A stretch of DNA of 64,000 nt, taken from the NCBI GenBank assembly GCA_022385805.1, contig MU277682.1:465400-529399 (forward strand), read 5' to 3'. A model generated the notes under the pieces. The model saw only the letters and a list, made by a program, of their open reading frames with translations, ran no database searches and was not told the origin of the DNA. Shown here in pieces: positions 31,669 through 42,449 of this stretch; within the stretch, counting starts at the first letter, position 1; each line of letters begins with the position of its first letter. The position numbers and the translations under genes are program-made. This DNA comes from Pilatotrama ljubarskyi (lineage: Eukaryota; Basidiomycota; Agaricomycetes; Polyporales; Polyporaceae).

Positions 31669-33131
31669 CCTCGATCCAGCAGCAGCGATCACGTAAGGCG
31701 ACGTAGGTGTGTTCCATTGTACTCCCTGCTAAAGGAACCGCCCGTTGACAATGCAACATAGCTGCTGTGCTGGACAGGCCCTAGGCCTCGACAGGTATAA
31801 TCCCACGACGACCAGCAGCGTTCAAGGACAAGCGGAGCCTCTCGCCAAACGAGAAGCAGAGCACCCTTATTCCCTTGTCATGGCATAGACACGTCTAAGG
31901 GGACATGTCTCGAGCTACAGGGTAGGTATAATGCTACATTATCCCGTGTGTGTAGAAATACTGAAAGGGAGCTGACCGCACGCGACAGGTTGAGCGCAGG
32001 CTCAGATGGACGTGCATAGTACCACTCTAACATCTACGCAGGTCCGGTGCGTTCGACACGCCTTCGCTACTGTAGTGTTATAATTATATGCTAGCTGTCA
32101 AGCAAGTATTATTGTGGTTCTCAGACCTCACGAGGAGCCAGAATGGACGCTCTCAGCCCTTCACGCGTAATTGCGAGCGCTCTGATCAGTCTCGTACCAC
32201 TACTAAGACCGGTCGTGCAGCCTGCCACGACAGCCGGCGGCACTATCAGTCTCCGAACGGGGGTAGGGCCGGTTTTTCTGACGGTGAGATCGGTCATGTT
32301 CGTTATAGCACTGACAACATATACTCTGAATGTCGGCCATGGCGCAAGAAAGACAATCCACGACGCCTACAGTTCAGAAGAATCGCTGAGGTGACACTTG
32401 GGTCTGGTGTGATCCGACTTGACGTTGGCAGTAGCCTAAGGAGTGAAGCTGCTGCTTAGCTGCAAGGGGTAACACTAGCAGATGTACGGCTGCCGGATGG
32501 GGCGAAGCAAGTACCACCCGAGCGTGGTGCTTTCACCATCGAAGGAAACCTACCGTAGCGCGATCGCGGTACCACTGCGCTGCGGTCGCACCTACGATCA
32601 GTGCTACGGTAGCGACGTTATTGTACATATCCTCTCACCGGCGAATGTATGTACGCTTGTGGGCAGGAACCTGCTGGCTATTCGATGATGGACGACTACC
32701 GCTCGGTTCTGCAGCTTCAAGAAGAAAGATCGCTAACGGTCAACGCAGCCGCAGCTCAGAAATTCATTCAGAGCGCGCAGAACACACACCGGATGTCTAC
32801 AGCACGATGTTGTTAGACTGCGCATGCGGTCGCGGTTCGATTGAGTAACCAACAAGTTCAAGTACACGGTCGAAGCGGCGAAGAGAAAGAAAGCAAACAT
32901 TAACGCCGCACTGCCGAGGCATCAGGGTACAGACGAAGCAGGATGGAAGGAGGAAGGAGGAGTCGTAACCCGGTCCCGGGACCACAAGCCAAGATCTCAC
33001 AGACCGACATACTGAAGAGAGGGACACGAGCAGACGCAGCAGACACCGCGAGCACGGAGGCACAGTGAAGTACAAGAGCGAGCGAGGAACCAGGCGTTCA
33101 ACATGACCAGTACAACGCCCCCGCGCCGCCA
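31669..33131. other. Convergent intergenic region without recognisable gene
   Basis: About 1.46 kb between the RRG7-like stop and the stop of the PB1-like gene. Frames of 60-120 codons occur on both strands but show no family similarity, splice pattern or codon bias that I can defend. Confidence 0.35.
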
Positions 33132-33803
33132 TCACTGCAGCTCGAGCCGATGCGCCGTCAACAGCGTGTTGCGTCCGTCACGCACCCGGCCCTCCACCCA
33201 GCGGCGGAAAACGTCTTCCTCGCCCACGGTACGGAGGCACCCGTCCGGCATGACCGCGCTGAACGACGCCTTGAACCCGATCTTCGCCTCGACGGCCGTC
33301 TCGAACGCAGCGAGCCCTACGTCCGCCGGCACGCGCACCTTCCAGACGTCGTCCGTCGTCGGCACCCACACCTTGATGATGATCCGCCCGTCCTTCGCGG
33401 CCCATCGTCCGGAGGTTTCACTTCGAGTCGAGGTGGATGCGGCGGCAGCGGAGGAGGAGCGGCGGGCGTGGGTAGGCGGCGGGGCCCATGCTGGGAGCGG
33501 GGGAGACGGGGCGTCGAGGTCGCGCGGGAGGGGGAGACCAAGTCCGAAGACGTGCGTCGAGGACTTGGGCAACAACGGCGCTGGGCGCCGAGGGCGCGGC
33601 GGGGCCGCTGTCTCCTGTCCAGGAGGAACGTTCTCCTTGCCCGGAGCGCGTGGTTGAGACTGCGTCTCAGGTGGGTGTAGCTGCTGCTGCTGAGGGCGGA
33701 AGTTCCCGCTGCGCATCCGCTGCGGGATGTTGTGGATCGCGGCGAGGACCTTCTTGGGCGTAGTCGGAGCGAGGGAGCGAGTATTCTCCGTGATAGATGC
33801 CAT
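33132..33803 (-). CDS. Small protein with C-terminal PB1-like domain
   Basis: A single exon of 223 residues starting MASITENTRSLAPTTPKKVL at 33803. The first about 130 residues are Pro/Gln/Ser-rich and look disordered, including APGKENVPPGQE. From about residue 138 a compact segment follows: GRIIIKVWVPTTDDVWKVRV, ADVGLAAFETAVEAKIGFKA and VMPDGCLRTVGEEDVFRRWV. The pattern of an opening beta-hairpin with a lysine, one helix, then an acidic D/E cluster resembles a PB1 (ubiquitin-like) interaction domain. It has no other domain, so a role as a small adaptor is only inferred. No intron is needed. Confidence 0.6.
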   Translation of the reverse strand: MASITENTRSLAPTTPKKVLAAIHNIPQRMRSGNFRPQQQQLHPPETQSQPRAPGKENVPPGQETAAPPRPRRPAPLLPKSSTHVFGLGLPLPRDLDAPSPPLPAWAPPPTHARRSSSAAAASTSTRSETSGRWAAKDGRIIIKVWVPTTDDVWKVRVPADVGLAAFETAVEAKIGFKASFSAVMPDGCLRTVGEEDVFRRWVEGRVRDGRNTLLTAHRLELQ

Positions 33804-34677
33804 TGCGACGAGGACGAAAGTGCGAGCAGGGTCGTGAATAAGATGAGAGCTTGAGAGCGAGGTTGAACGAAGCTTGCGGGTGCGGGCGACCGGGAGACAC
33901 TTGGCGGTGACTGGGAAAGAGCATTCTCTCCTGCAAGCCCAACTATATGCGCGACACTGTTGGCCGCGTCAGCCGACATACAAGAGCCTCCTCGTTGAAC
34001 GAGCCTCTGAGTGGAACATCGGAAGGAGCGGCGATCGTGCGGCTGACAGCCATTTGGAGGGTGTGCACTCGCGCAAACATGTACATTTCCTGTTCGCTTT
34101 ACGGGCTGCCAGCTCATGGTATCAGTCCAGAACGATATTTGCCAGCCATGATGTACTCACCTGCGCCGGCATCCACTACTCAAACCAGAAGTCACAGTCT
34201 TCACGGCAACTGCGGTACAAGAGTAGTCGTGGTGCACCGAGAGGTCAAGCAGTGGACACTTGGAGGGAGTCGAGGAATCGGTCGCTCAGTCCGGAGGAGA
34301 CTCTAGGAGACTCCGGAGTTCGTCATGCAAATGTTACAATTGCAAGTCATGAACGTAAACGTAACTAGTGGCCGGCTTCCTACCACTCCAAAGCCAACCC
34401 TCACAACCCCGCCTGCGCGGGCAACCCCAGGGCAGCACTTCCACCCCCACACACAATTTTTCCCAAAACCACCTCAGGGCTGACGTCACGGCGGACGAAC
34501 CCCAAGGCTTTTGTGTCTACGGGAGATGATGGTCTAAACGATATGCGACGAACGATGGATGATGATGAGAGAGCGGAGGAGCAGAATGTACACGATGCAA
34601 GCGGAACATACACAACGTTTAACGACAATAACACCAGGCACGATAAGGAAAGCGAGAGGGATGAACGAAGAAAATGC
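33804..34677. other. Intergenic region between PB1-like gene and desaturase
   Basis: About 870 bp. It contains the promoter of the PB1-like gene at its left side and the 3' flank of the desaturase at its right side. No gene recognised. Confidence 0.35.
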
Positions 34678-36344
34678 TCAGCCGAGCATGCCCTCGCCGT
34701 CCGAGCAGGCTGTTGAGGACGCGTACGGGGACGCGAGCTCGGTGTATCGTGCGACCCGCAGACGTTGTGATGGGGGAACGCGCTTGTCATCAAGACCGTG
34801 CTGTATACCGCCGTGGAGGACACCGACACGCATCATGGAGAGCAACTGCAAAAGTGCTGTAAGTACGAGGATGCTCCAGACGAAACCGATGTCAACTAAC
34901 ATTGTGCGCGGCGTTCGAGTGGTCATAAACACCACCGAAGAAGGCCGTGGTCGCATCCTTGCCGATCATCTTCGCAATCAGATGGCGACCACCCGGGTGC
35001 TCATCCATGAACGAAGACACATCGTGGATGAAACCAGCAACGATGACCAGGGGGCGCTTCGCGGACTGCTCCTGGACTGTCAAGGAACTCTTAGTGCCTG
35101 CACCATCGACAAGACCGACGAGGTGAACTTACAGCTGTCCCAGCTGATGACAGGCAAGTCGTTGCTATCCGGAGCCCACGTCAAGCCTTCCTGCTTTTCA
35201 CGAAGACGCTTCAGCTGCATCGTGAGCTGACCCTTGGCAACCTCGTTGTCGGGGAAGGTCTTCAGGTGGCTGGCTAGGCCGAGCTTGGCGCAGACCCAGA
35301 TGAACCACTTGGTGGGGTCATACTGGTACCACTTGATCGCGTTGCGGTAGTCCATCGGGAACTGATGGTGGAAGTTGTGGTAACCCTCCCCAATGGTGCA
35401 AAGAGCGGTGATAACGTGGTCGCGGGGCGTGTGCTTGTCGTCAAAGGGAGCATCACCGAGCCAGTGCGCGAGCGAGTTCACGCAGAAGGTCGACTATACG
35501 GCCTGATGAGCGCAACGGCGAGGACATATAGCGAAAGACGTACGTGGTGAACGAAGCACAGACGGGCCGCACCCGCATACACGAAGCCACCCCACATGTC
35601 GCCCCAGCCAATGTAGCAGACGAGCATCGGTAGAATGAAGCCACAGAAAAGGATGAGGCTGCGGTACCAGCGGTGCTGCCACCGAATGACCTCGTTCTTG
35701 CTCAAGTCACTGACATCAGCCACACCAGGCCTGCGGCGTGGCTTGACGAGCATCCAGCCGACATGAGAATACCAGAAGCCTTCATGCGCGTTGTAAGGGT
35801 CGAGAGGAGTGTCGGTGTAGCGGTGGTGCGCGCGGTGGCCGCGGGCCCACCACTTGATCGAACCCTCTACTGCACCGGAGCCTGCGAAGGCGAGGAAATA
35901 CTGGAGGGGCTTGGACGCGTTATAGGAGCGGTGCGCCCACAGCCTGTGGTACCCAGCAGTGATTCCTGCGCCAAGTCAGTGACCTGATTGGTCAGTCGAG
36001 TGCGCGGAGTACTTACCGAGACCGGTAAAGAAGTAGTAGAACACGCTGAAGACGGCGGTCTGCCACATCAACGGCACGTGAAACGCGCCCCATATGGCAA
36101 TTGAGGGCGTGACGGTGAGGATGGTGAGGGAGAGGTAGTTGAGCTCCTTCCACCAATTGTTCCAGCCGATGGGTGGACGCTCCTTCTGGTTCTTGAGGGT
36201 CCAGGAGACGTAGTTGTCGGGGATGTCGATGTCGATGGGGACATCGGACTTGAGGGCCTTTGACTCCGCAGGCGGGGTCATGGGCGGGGTGAGGGTGGCA
36301 GCCTCTTTGAGGGGCGTCGTACGAGTATCGACGACGGAGGACAT
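34678..36344 (-). CDS. OLE1: Acyl-CoA delta-9 desaturase with cytochrome b5 domain (OLE1 type)
   Basis: Introduces the first double bond into stearoyl/palmitoyl-CoA in the ER membrane. It starts [20 protein letters not shown] at 36344. Membrane segments and the three histidine boxes are all present: [12 protein letters not shown] (about 35920), [20 protein letters not shown] (about 35835) and [17 protein letters not shown] (about 35370). The first box exon is continuous ([10 protein letters not shown] without a second intron). After a GTAAGT intron the cytochrome b5 domain follows: [28 protein letters not shown] (heme ligand His) and [15 protein letters not shown]. The tail is [20 protein letters not shown], with the stop at 34678. 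Layout and length match Ole1. Its sequence ([14 protein letters not shown]) differs from the two tandem paralogues at 52 and 55 kb. Confidence 0.95.
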
Positions 36345-37511
36345 GGCGATGAGGAGGGAGGAAGGGGGCGGGGAAGGACGCCTGCCGTCGCCAAAGATTA
36401 TATAGCCCGACTCGTTTCTTTGGGGTGGAATCGCTCTCACCAACTTGCCGTCACTACAGGACCCCGGCTCCTCCCGCTGCCCCATCGACCCGGCACATTT
36501 CTGACGCTCCCCGCGCCTCCATTGCTCCCGGCTCTTACTTGCATTGTCCACGCATTGCCAGCGGCCTACACCTGTGGTTCTTGCGCTCGAGATGAATCGG
36601 TAGTTGTCCGCGAATGCGCCCACTTTTCGCCCCGCGGTTCCGGGGTCTTGCACAAACAAGTCCACAAGCGCCCATACGATAACTCCAGCCACCGTCGTCC
36701 GTCGCTCCGAGTCGCGCTTGCCCCAGCCTTTCGTCTCTTTGCATTCCACCGTGCCGCAGTTTCGTTAGCCTCTCGGGGCCGCTCTCGAACGCATCCGGGT
36801 CCTCTCTTGGCCCAAGTTCTCCTATGATAAGCTGTGACCTCTCCGGCTTCGCCTTCGTACGTACGCCGCCGTTACGCGCACGTGACCGCCCAACAATTCG
36901 TTGGGGATTCCGGATCGGCGTCGGGACGCTGGCCTCGTCTGCGAGCGCAGCTTCCACAGTGCAACGTGCAATGCTCAAACGGCGCATACTTAGGGATCGC
37001 AGTGCGCTCCAGACGCCTTCGCAGTCTTCCCATCGTCGTGCAACCGTTTTGCTTCTCGCCGAGGTGTGCATCTGGGGTCGGTTTCAATGAGCACTGCAGC
37101 TGTTGGGAACTTGGGGAGGCTGCAACATACCCGGGTTCCCCTCGCACATGTGCACGATATCATGTCGTCATAGGAGCTATGTAGGTTCGCCAGTAGCACT
37201 AGCCGCTGCGCAAAGCGGCACATACTGCGCCATCCGAAGCACTAGCGGCTCCCCGCGACTTATCAGCCTTCACGCTAGACCGAAAGCATCACGATTGCAG
37301 AGCAGGACAGAAGGTATGTGCTATAGTACAACAGTATGGGCCGGCGTGACTAATGCAGACAGGCATAGGAAGCGTGCAATAGCGAGCGAACGGCGGGCGC
37401 GAGACGGCGCACCAGCGCCCGCGCCCCGCCGGGTCGTCGTGGAGCATAGACGAGCAGGTAGCGGGTAAGAGAGATTTTGGACGGTGGAACAGCAGGCGTC
37501 CGAGTTGGCGT
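36345..37511. other. Intergenic region upstream of OLE1-type gene
   Basis: About 1.17 kb between the desaturase start and the G-alpha stop, both minus strand. Contains the desaturase promoter, with its TATA box at 36397-36404. An in-frame extension of the desaturase frame upstream is GC-rich and lacks similarity, so I treat it as non-coding. Confidence 0.4.
36397..36404 (-). promoter_or_regulatory. TATA box of the OLE1-type desaturase
   Basis: CTATATAA on the minus strand, about 53 bp upstream of the ATG at 36344. The short spacing implies a brief 5' leader. Confidence 0.55.
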
Positions 37512-40077
37512 TCAGCCTGTCAGGCTGATACTCTTCAGGTTGGCGGTGATGATGGATTCCTGGACTGCGCTGGGCGTGAGCGGGGTAATTCGCGATGGGG
37601 CGGAAACGCTGTGCACTCACTGTTCACCAGGACTTCCGACGTGGACTTGGTATCCTGCGATACAGTATACCCATCAGCGCATAAGTACTCCGCAACCACA
37701 ACTTGCGACGTACCGTGACCGAGGTGAAATGACAGTAGAACGCTCGCGCCTGGGGTGAGTACTCCCTGTGGATTTGACCGAACTTCCGGCGCATATCTGC
37801 GCGCGTGAAAAAAGCAAACGCGACAGGACACGTCAGCATTTCCCTCTATCTCTCTTCGCGACCCGGCGTCGCACCCTCAACCCCAGCCGGTGGAGACTCT
37901 ACCGTGGGGCTGGGGGCGCGAACGGGGTTGTGACAAAACACGACTCACAGGACGACGTGTTCTCGTAGTCGTTCGGGCGGTTCCCGTACGAGATGATGTA
38001 CTGCCCGAAGGGGATGCCCGCACGCAGCTTCGCCTTGAAAATGTCGATCTTGTTCAGGAAGAGGATCAGGCTCGTCTTGCCCAGCAGCGGGTTCGAGCAG
38101 ATCGACTTCCACAGGAGCACTGAGTCCTCCTGCGGCGCGCGGCAATACCGGTACGCGAGGTGAAGGGGCAAAACGTGAGAACACAAACAGATCGGATTGT
38201 GTTGCAGGACAGACGCACCAGACGGTTCACGCTCTCGTCCTCGGCGAGAACCTGGTCGAACCCGCTCAGCGGGGCGAGGAAGAGGATCGCGCTGAGAAAG
38301 AGAGAATGAACGAAGGTGAGCTCGCGCTTCTAGCGTCGATCCCGCAGAACACTTCTCGCTCACTTCATGTCGTCAAAGAACGGCGCCCAGGCAGCTATAA
38401 AGCTCATCAATCACCACGCTGCGCCCGAAGCCTTTCCACGGCTGCGCACTGCCGACGTACCTCTCTGTGATAATGCAGATGCGGCAGAAGCCCGGTCAGC
38501 CCGAGAGAGCGCGACGAGACGCAGTCGAGAAAAGACGCACTAGTGATCGGTGCCCTCCCACGTCGTATATGCGTAGATCTCGTGAAATGCCGCCTATGAA
38601 CAACGGACAGTTGAGCCTGGAACGTGACAGCAGGGGAAGCGTCAGGGACTCGCCTTCTTTTATCGTAAATCGATGCTCAGATACGCCGAGGGTTTTGAGG
38701 CGGGCGCGGAGAATGTCCTCTAGGGTGCGTACATGAGTTTTTCGGACTATATGTGGGTGTTGAGAGCACATACCAACGCTAGGAACGTACTTCAGCTCCG
38801 TCACCCGCTTGATGTCGTCTAGGAAGCTATAAGGTGGTGAATATCGTGTTGATGCTCGTGGTCCCGACAGACGTACAATCCGGGCAAATCCTCCAGACGA
38901 ATGCCCTGCAAACGTAACAGAGCCTTGATCACTGGATCGTTCCACAACGTTTCCATATCTTCCGCACACGCGTTCAGTATCCGACCAGGATCCTGAGGAC
39001 ACACAGTCTCAGGCGTGAGCACCCACCGCTTCTTGTCAATCCTCATCGAAAAACCACTCACGTCCGGATCGTTGAAGTCGACATTGCTGTCTACGCTGTT
39101 GCGCCCGATCATCTTGTGGAACATGCCCTTCCACGCGAATTGGCTGTTCACCGCCACCTCCCTATCGAGCGCCCTTGCGCGGTCAGTATGCGACATGTTC
39201 CCGTTCGCACTCCTCAGCTGTGTCGCTTCTAGTTCGCCCGAACCTGCGGGCGTGAGCCTGCGGATGAGCGCCTCCTCGACCTGCACGAGCGGCGACAGCC
39301 GCAGCTTCAGCTTCAGGTGGTCCGCAGTGAGCGTAGGCAGGTGCTGCTGGGACGGCGACTGGCGCAGTGAAGACCCGGACGCGGAGTGGAAGAGGTCTGG
39401 CGCGTACGTGCGGATGGGCGTGTTGGGCGAGCTGTAGGTCGACGCGTGGTACGCCTGCGCTTCTGTCATCGCGTCGAGGATGACCCGGATGGAGCGCACG
39501 ACGTTAAGGTGGACGACGGCGCGCCAGGACGCGCGCTCGGCGGCAAAGGCCTGAACACGCGCAAATGCCGGTTAGCGCATAGGGCATCGGTTTTCATACC
39601 TCGGAGAGTTACCTTGGGCGTGTTCATGAGCTGGAAGTCTGCAATGCGGTTTAGTACACGGACGCGGCTAGTGCTCGGATATACGTACTCTTCAGAGTGG
39701 TCGACTTGCCTTTGCGTTCGACGCGGATCAGCGACGGCACGGCGACGCGAGTCTGTCAAGACTGCTCACCAGATTCACTCTGACCTGCATGATGACCATC
39801 GCGAATCAGCGTCTGCGCGCACGAGGCCGTCGCGAGTCGTCACGGCCAGCCAGAAAGAACGGGACGCACCAAGGAGGAGGATCTTGACGGGCTTCGGGCC
39901 GCGCTTTTCCGCCTTTGCCTGTCTCTGGAGCTCCTCGTCGATCGCGTCCGAGATCCTCTTCGCCTCCGCCTCCGCGGCGAGCCGCGCCTGACGCTGCTCC
40001 TCTGTCTCGTTCGGGGGCGGCGCCATGACATACGCGAGGGGGTCGCCCTCGGTGACGATCTTGCTCTTGGCCGGCAT
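37512..40077 (-). CDS. Divergent heterotrimeric G-protein alpha subunit
   Basis: GTP-binding signal transducer. It starts MPAKSKIVTEGDPLAYVMAP at 40077, so it lacks the MG(C) lipidation start. Exon 1 (39870-40077) ends LLLG. A 15-nt exon (39770-39784) and the exon beginning 39709 complete the P-loop GQSESGKSTTLKNFQL. The helical domain is enlarged by a Ser/Pro-rich insert (SSPNTPIRTYAPDLFHSASG). Further on are ILNACAEDMETLWNDPVIKA, the switch I segment DDILRARLKTLGVSEHRF, and switch II LRIYDVGGHRSL, where His replaces the usual catalytic Gln of DVGGQ. LFLNKIDIFKAKL (NKxD) and FYCHFTSVTDTKST follow. The C-terminus is IITANLKSISLTG rather than the usual receptor-binding tail. Many introns. It belongs to the atypical G-alpha group of basidiomycetes. 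Confidence 0.88.
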
Positions 40078-40196
40078 GTTCGCTGCACACAAACCTCGCG
40101 GTCCTCACGGGACTTGCAAGGGCGGGTCTACGGAGAGAGAAGAGGGAGAGGGAAGGGGGAGAGGAAGGGAAGCGAGGCGGACGGCAGCGGGGCGCA

Positions 40197-40202
40197 CTTA
40201 TA
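40197..40202 (-). promoter_or_regulatory. TATA box of the G-alpha gene
   Basis: TATAAG on the minus strand, 120 bp upstream of the G-alpha ATG, with a GA-rich stretch (plus strand, about 40130-40185) between box and gene. Confidence 0.5.
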
Positions 40203-42449
40203 AGTACAAAGCCAGACGGCACGCCCAGCCTGGCTAGTCAAGCGGACTCGGCGGAGCGCGTGCAAGTGTGGGTTCCCCATGCATGGCCCGCTGCTGGCAT
40301 CTGGAAGGTAGATTCTGTATTCGCATCGTCTCATGCGTCCGTCTGATCGCGTCCTCCGACACCGAGGCCTTTATTTCCCTCTTTTCCCCCGCATGCCCCG
40401 GCGTGCTCGCCCAAGGATCCTTGCTCTCCCGGCCTCCTTCCCCGGACCACATATGCATCCGCGGCGCCGGCCCGGCCTCTTGCCCCTCATGGCGGCCACT
40501 GGCCGCCGGCTAGCGCGGTACCCCTCTCTGATGAGCCTGATCGGCGGAGATCCCGCCGCACCCACACGCCAGGCCCGCGTCCTCGACCCAGAAGGGCCAT
40601 TTTCATTTAGCAGGCACAGCCCACAGGCGAGCATCATTATGTACTACTTTGCGCACTAGAGCGAGGCGGCGCCGGCAGCCTGCCTGCAGGCCAGAAAGTG
40701 CACAAGGGCGGCCTGTGTGCCGTAACGCCTGTCCCGTCGACTTCGGGGGCTTTCTGCTCACTCCTTCCCAAATTTTTGCAGAAGCGGATGCCTAGCTGCG
40801 GCTAGATTGCGAAGAAGCACTCCCATCGCGGGTCAAATAGGCAATCGTTCACCAGCCAGCACGTACGGCTCGGCGGCCTCCCCCCGTCCCGGGTACATTC
40901 GCAGAACGTGTTTGTCGCTCCGTTTGTTTCTGTAGCACCTCCGTGCCCTTCATTTTGTCGTGAGACCGTGCCAACCTAGAAGCCTTCGTCATATGCACGA
41001 TATGCACGTTTCCCCTCGTATGGAGCTCACTTCTGTCTGAATCTGGCGCGAGGTCGCACGGCGCCTGGGAGCCAGAACGCGCCCTCAAAATCCGACGTGC
41101 GTCCGGACAAGGTTCCGCGAGAAGCTCTCTGACGTGACGGCGCAGGGGGGTCGCTTCTTCTGCGCCTTCCTCCAGGGTAGTGCAGCTGCTCAAAATCCTC
41201 TCCAATGGCGCCGTTCGTTCCCAAGCTCGCGGGCGACCAGCAGTCTCCAGGGGCAGCACCTCGCGACCCAAAATCGCGAGAAATAGGCAGGACGACGCAC
41301 GAGAGCACCGTTGCTTCCAATCCTTGGCGTTGATTTGAGAACTGGGTCGACCTGCAGCTGGGAGGACTCGTGATGATAAGGAGCTGCTGACCTGCTGCAT
41401 ACGGTAGGTGTCGGGAAAACGGTTGCCTATGATACCGTTGAATGTGTGGCTGAGGACGATGATTGGCGCAGGCGGCCTGTCAGTGTCAACTTTCAAGTGG
41501 ACGTCAGGCCGAATCCGCAGAATCCCTTCGATGCCCTTCGATGCCAGGAACCCCGCAGCCGCCTCCGGGAGCGGGACGCCAAGATCCCGACGGCAGCACC
41601 CACGCTGACCGGTGCTGAGGGCAGCAGCGCGGCGAGGGACGTGCAAGCGATGTCAAAAATGTGAGATGATCTTGCCCGGGCATCATGACATGTTACCAGC
41701 ATGCGGGAATGGCGGGGCTTGGACTATCGGCGTCCAAGTCACTGGCCAGCATCGACATCCTCTGAGGAGCACCCACTTTGACCCTCGTCGTCCAAGGAAC
41801 TTTTTTCTGCGTATGCCAGGAACGTGGTACGATGGGTAGACTTGGTACCGCGCAGTCTTCTATCGGCGCACTCGAGGCGCTCTTGCTGATAGTCTTCCAG
41901 GCAGGAAGCACACAGGGGAGGCGCGCGCGGGTTTCGCCCGAGGGCGTGCGAGCGGTGGGAACGCGATCAGTCACAGCACATGACTCACAGTCACGCGTTC
42001 GTGAGAAGATGCCGAGGAAATATTGGGCGCGTCGTGTCACGATGGAAAAGCTCCCCTCGCGGAAGGATGCCGGCGGCTTACCTGGCGTGAGCGCAGGCAA
42101 TCTCATGTCCTTGGCGCAATCGAGGGAAGCAGGCTGAAAGTGGTGGACAGGGCGTGTCTTCTAGAGAACGCTACAGAGACATGATCTCACTTGGGCCGTA
42201 CTATCGCATCTGGACACATCATACAGAATCAGCACTTATCAGACAACAATCAAAGGAGACAAGCAAGAGTCCTCTAGAGAGTTCCAAGGATATAGAGATA
42301 GCAAACGCCAGCTTCCCAGACAAGGAGCATAAATATCTGTCAAAGCGTAGGAGTGAGTGGTCGAAAGACTAAGTACGCTGGTGTGCACGGAGATGAATGC
42401 TCACCTTCGGCATCGACCCCGCAGTACTCGTACATGCAGTGAACCGAGT
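40203..42449. other. Long intergenic region between G-alpha and receptor-like gene
   Basis: About 2.2 kb between two minus-strand genes. An open frame on the minus strand (about 40849-41646) contains a protein-like segment (GIEGILRIRPDVHLKVDTDR) but starts without ATG and has no recognisable domain. Another minus-strand frame begins with ATG at 42106. I cannot support either as a gene; one may be a lineage-specific gene or a decayed one. Confidence 0.3.

Noticed and set aside
40849..41646. 265-codon open frame on the minus strand between the G-alpha and receptor-like genes
   Set aside because: It has no ATG start, no recognisable domain and no clear splice partner; GC-rich DNA in this window gives long chance frames. 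A lineage-specific gene cannot be excluded.
41693..42106. 137-codon minus-strand frame with ATG
   Set aside because: No domain recognised; residue composition looks random and it sits just downstream of the receptor-like gene's stop.
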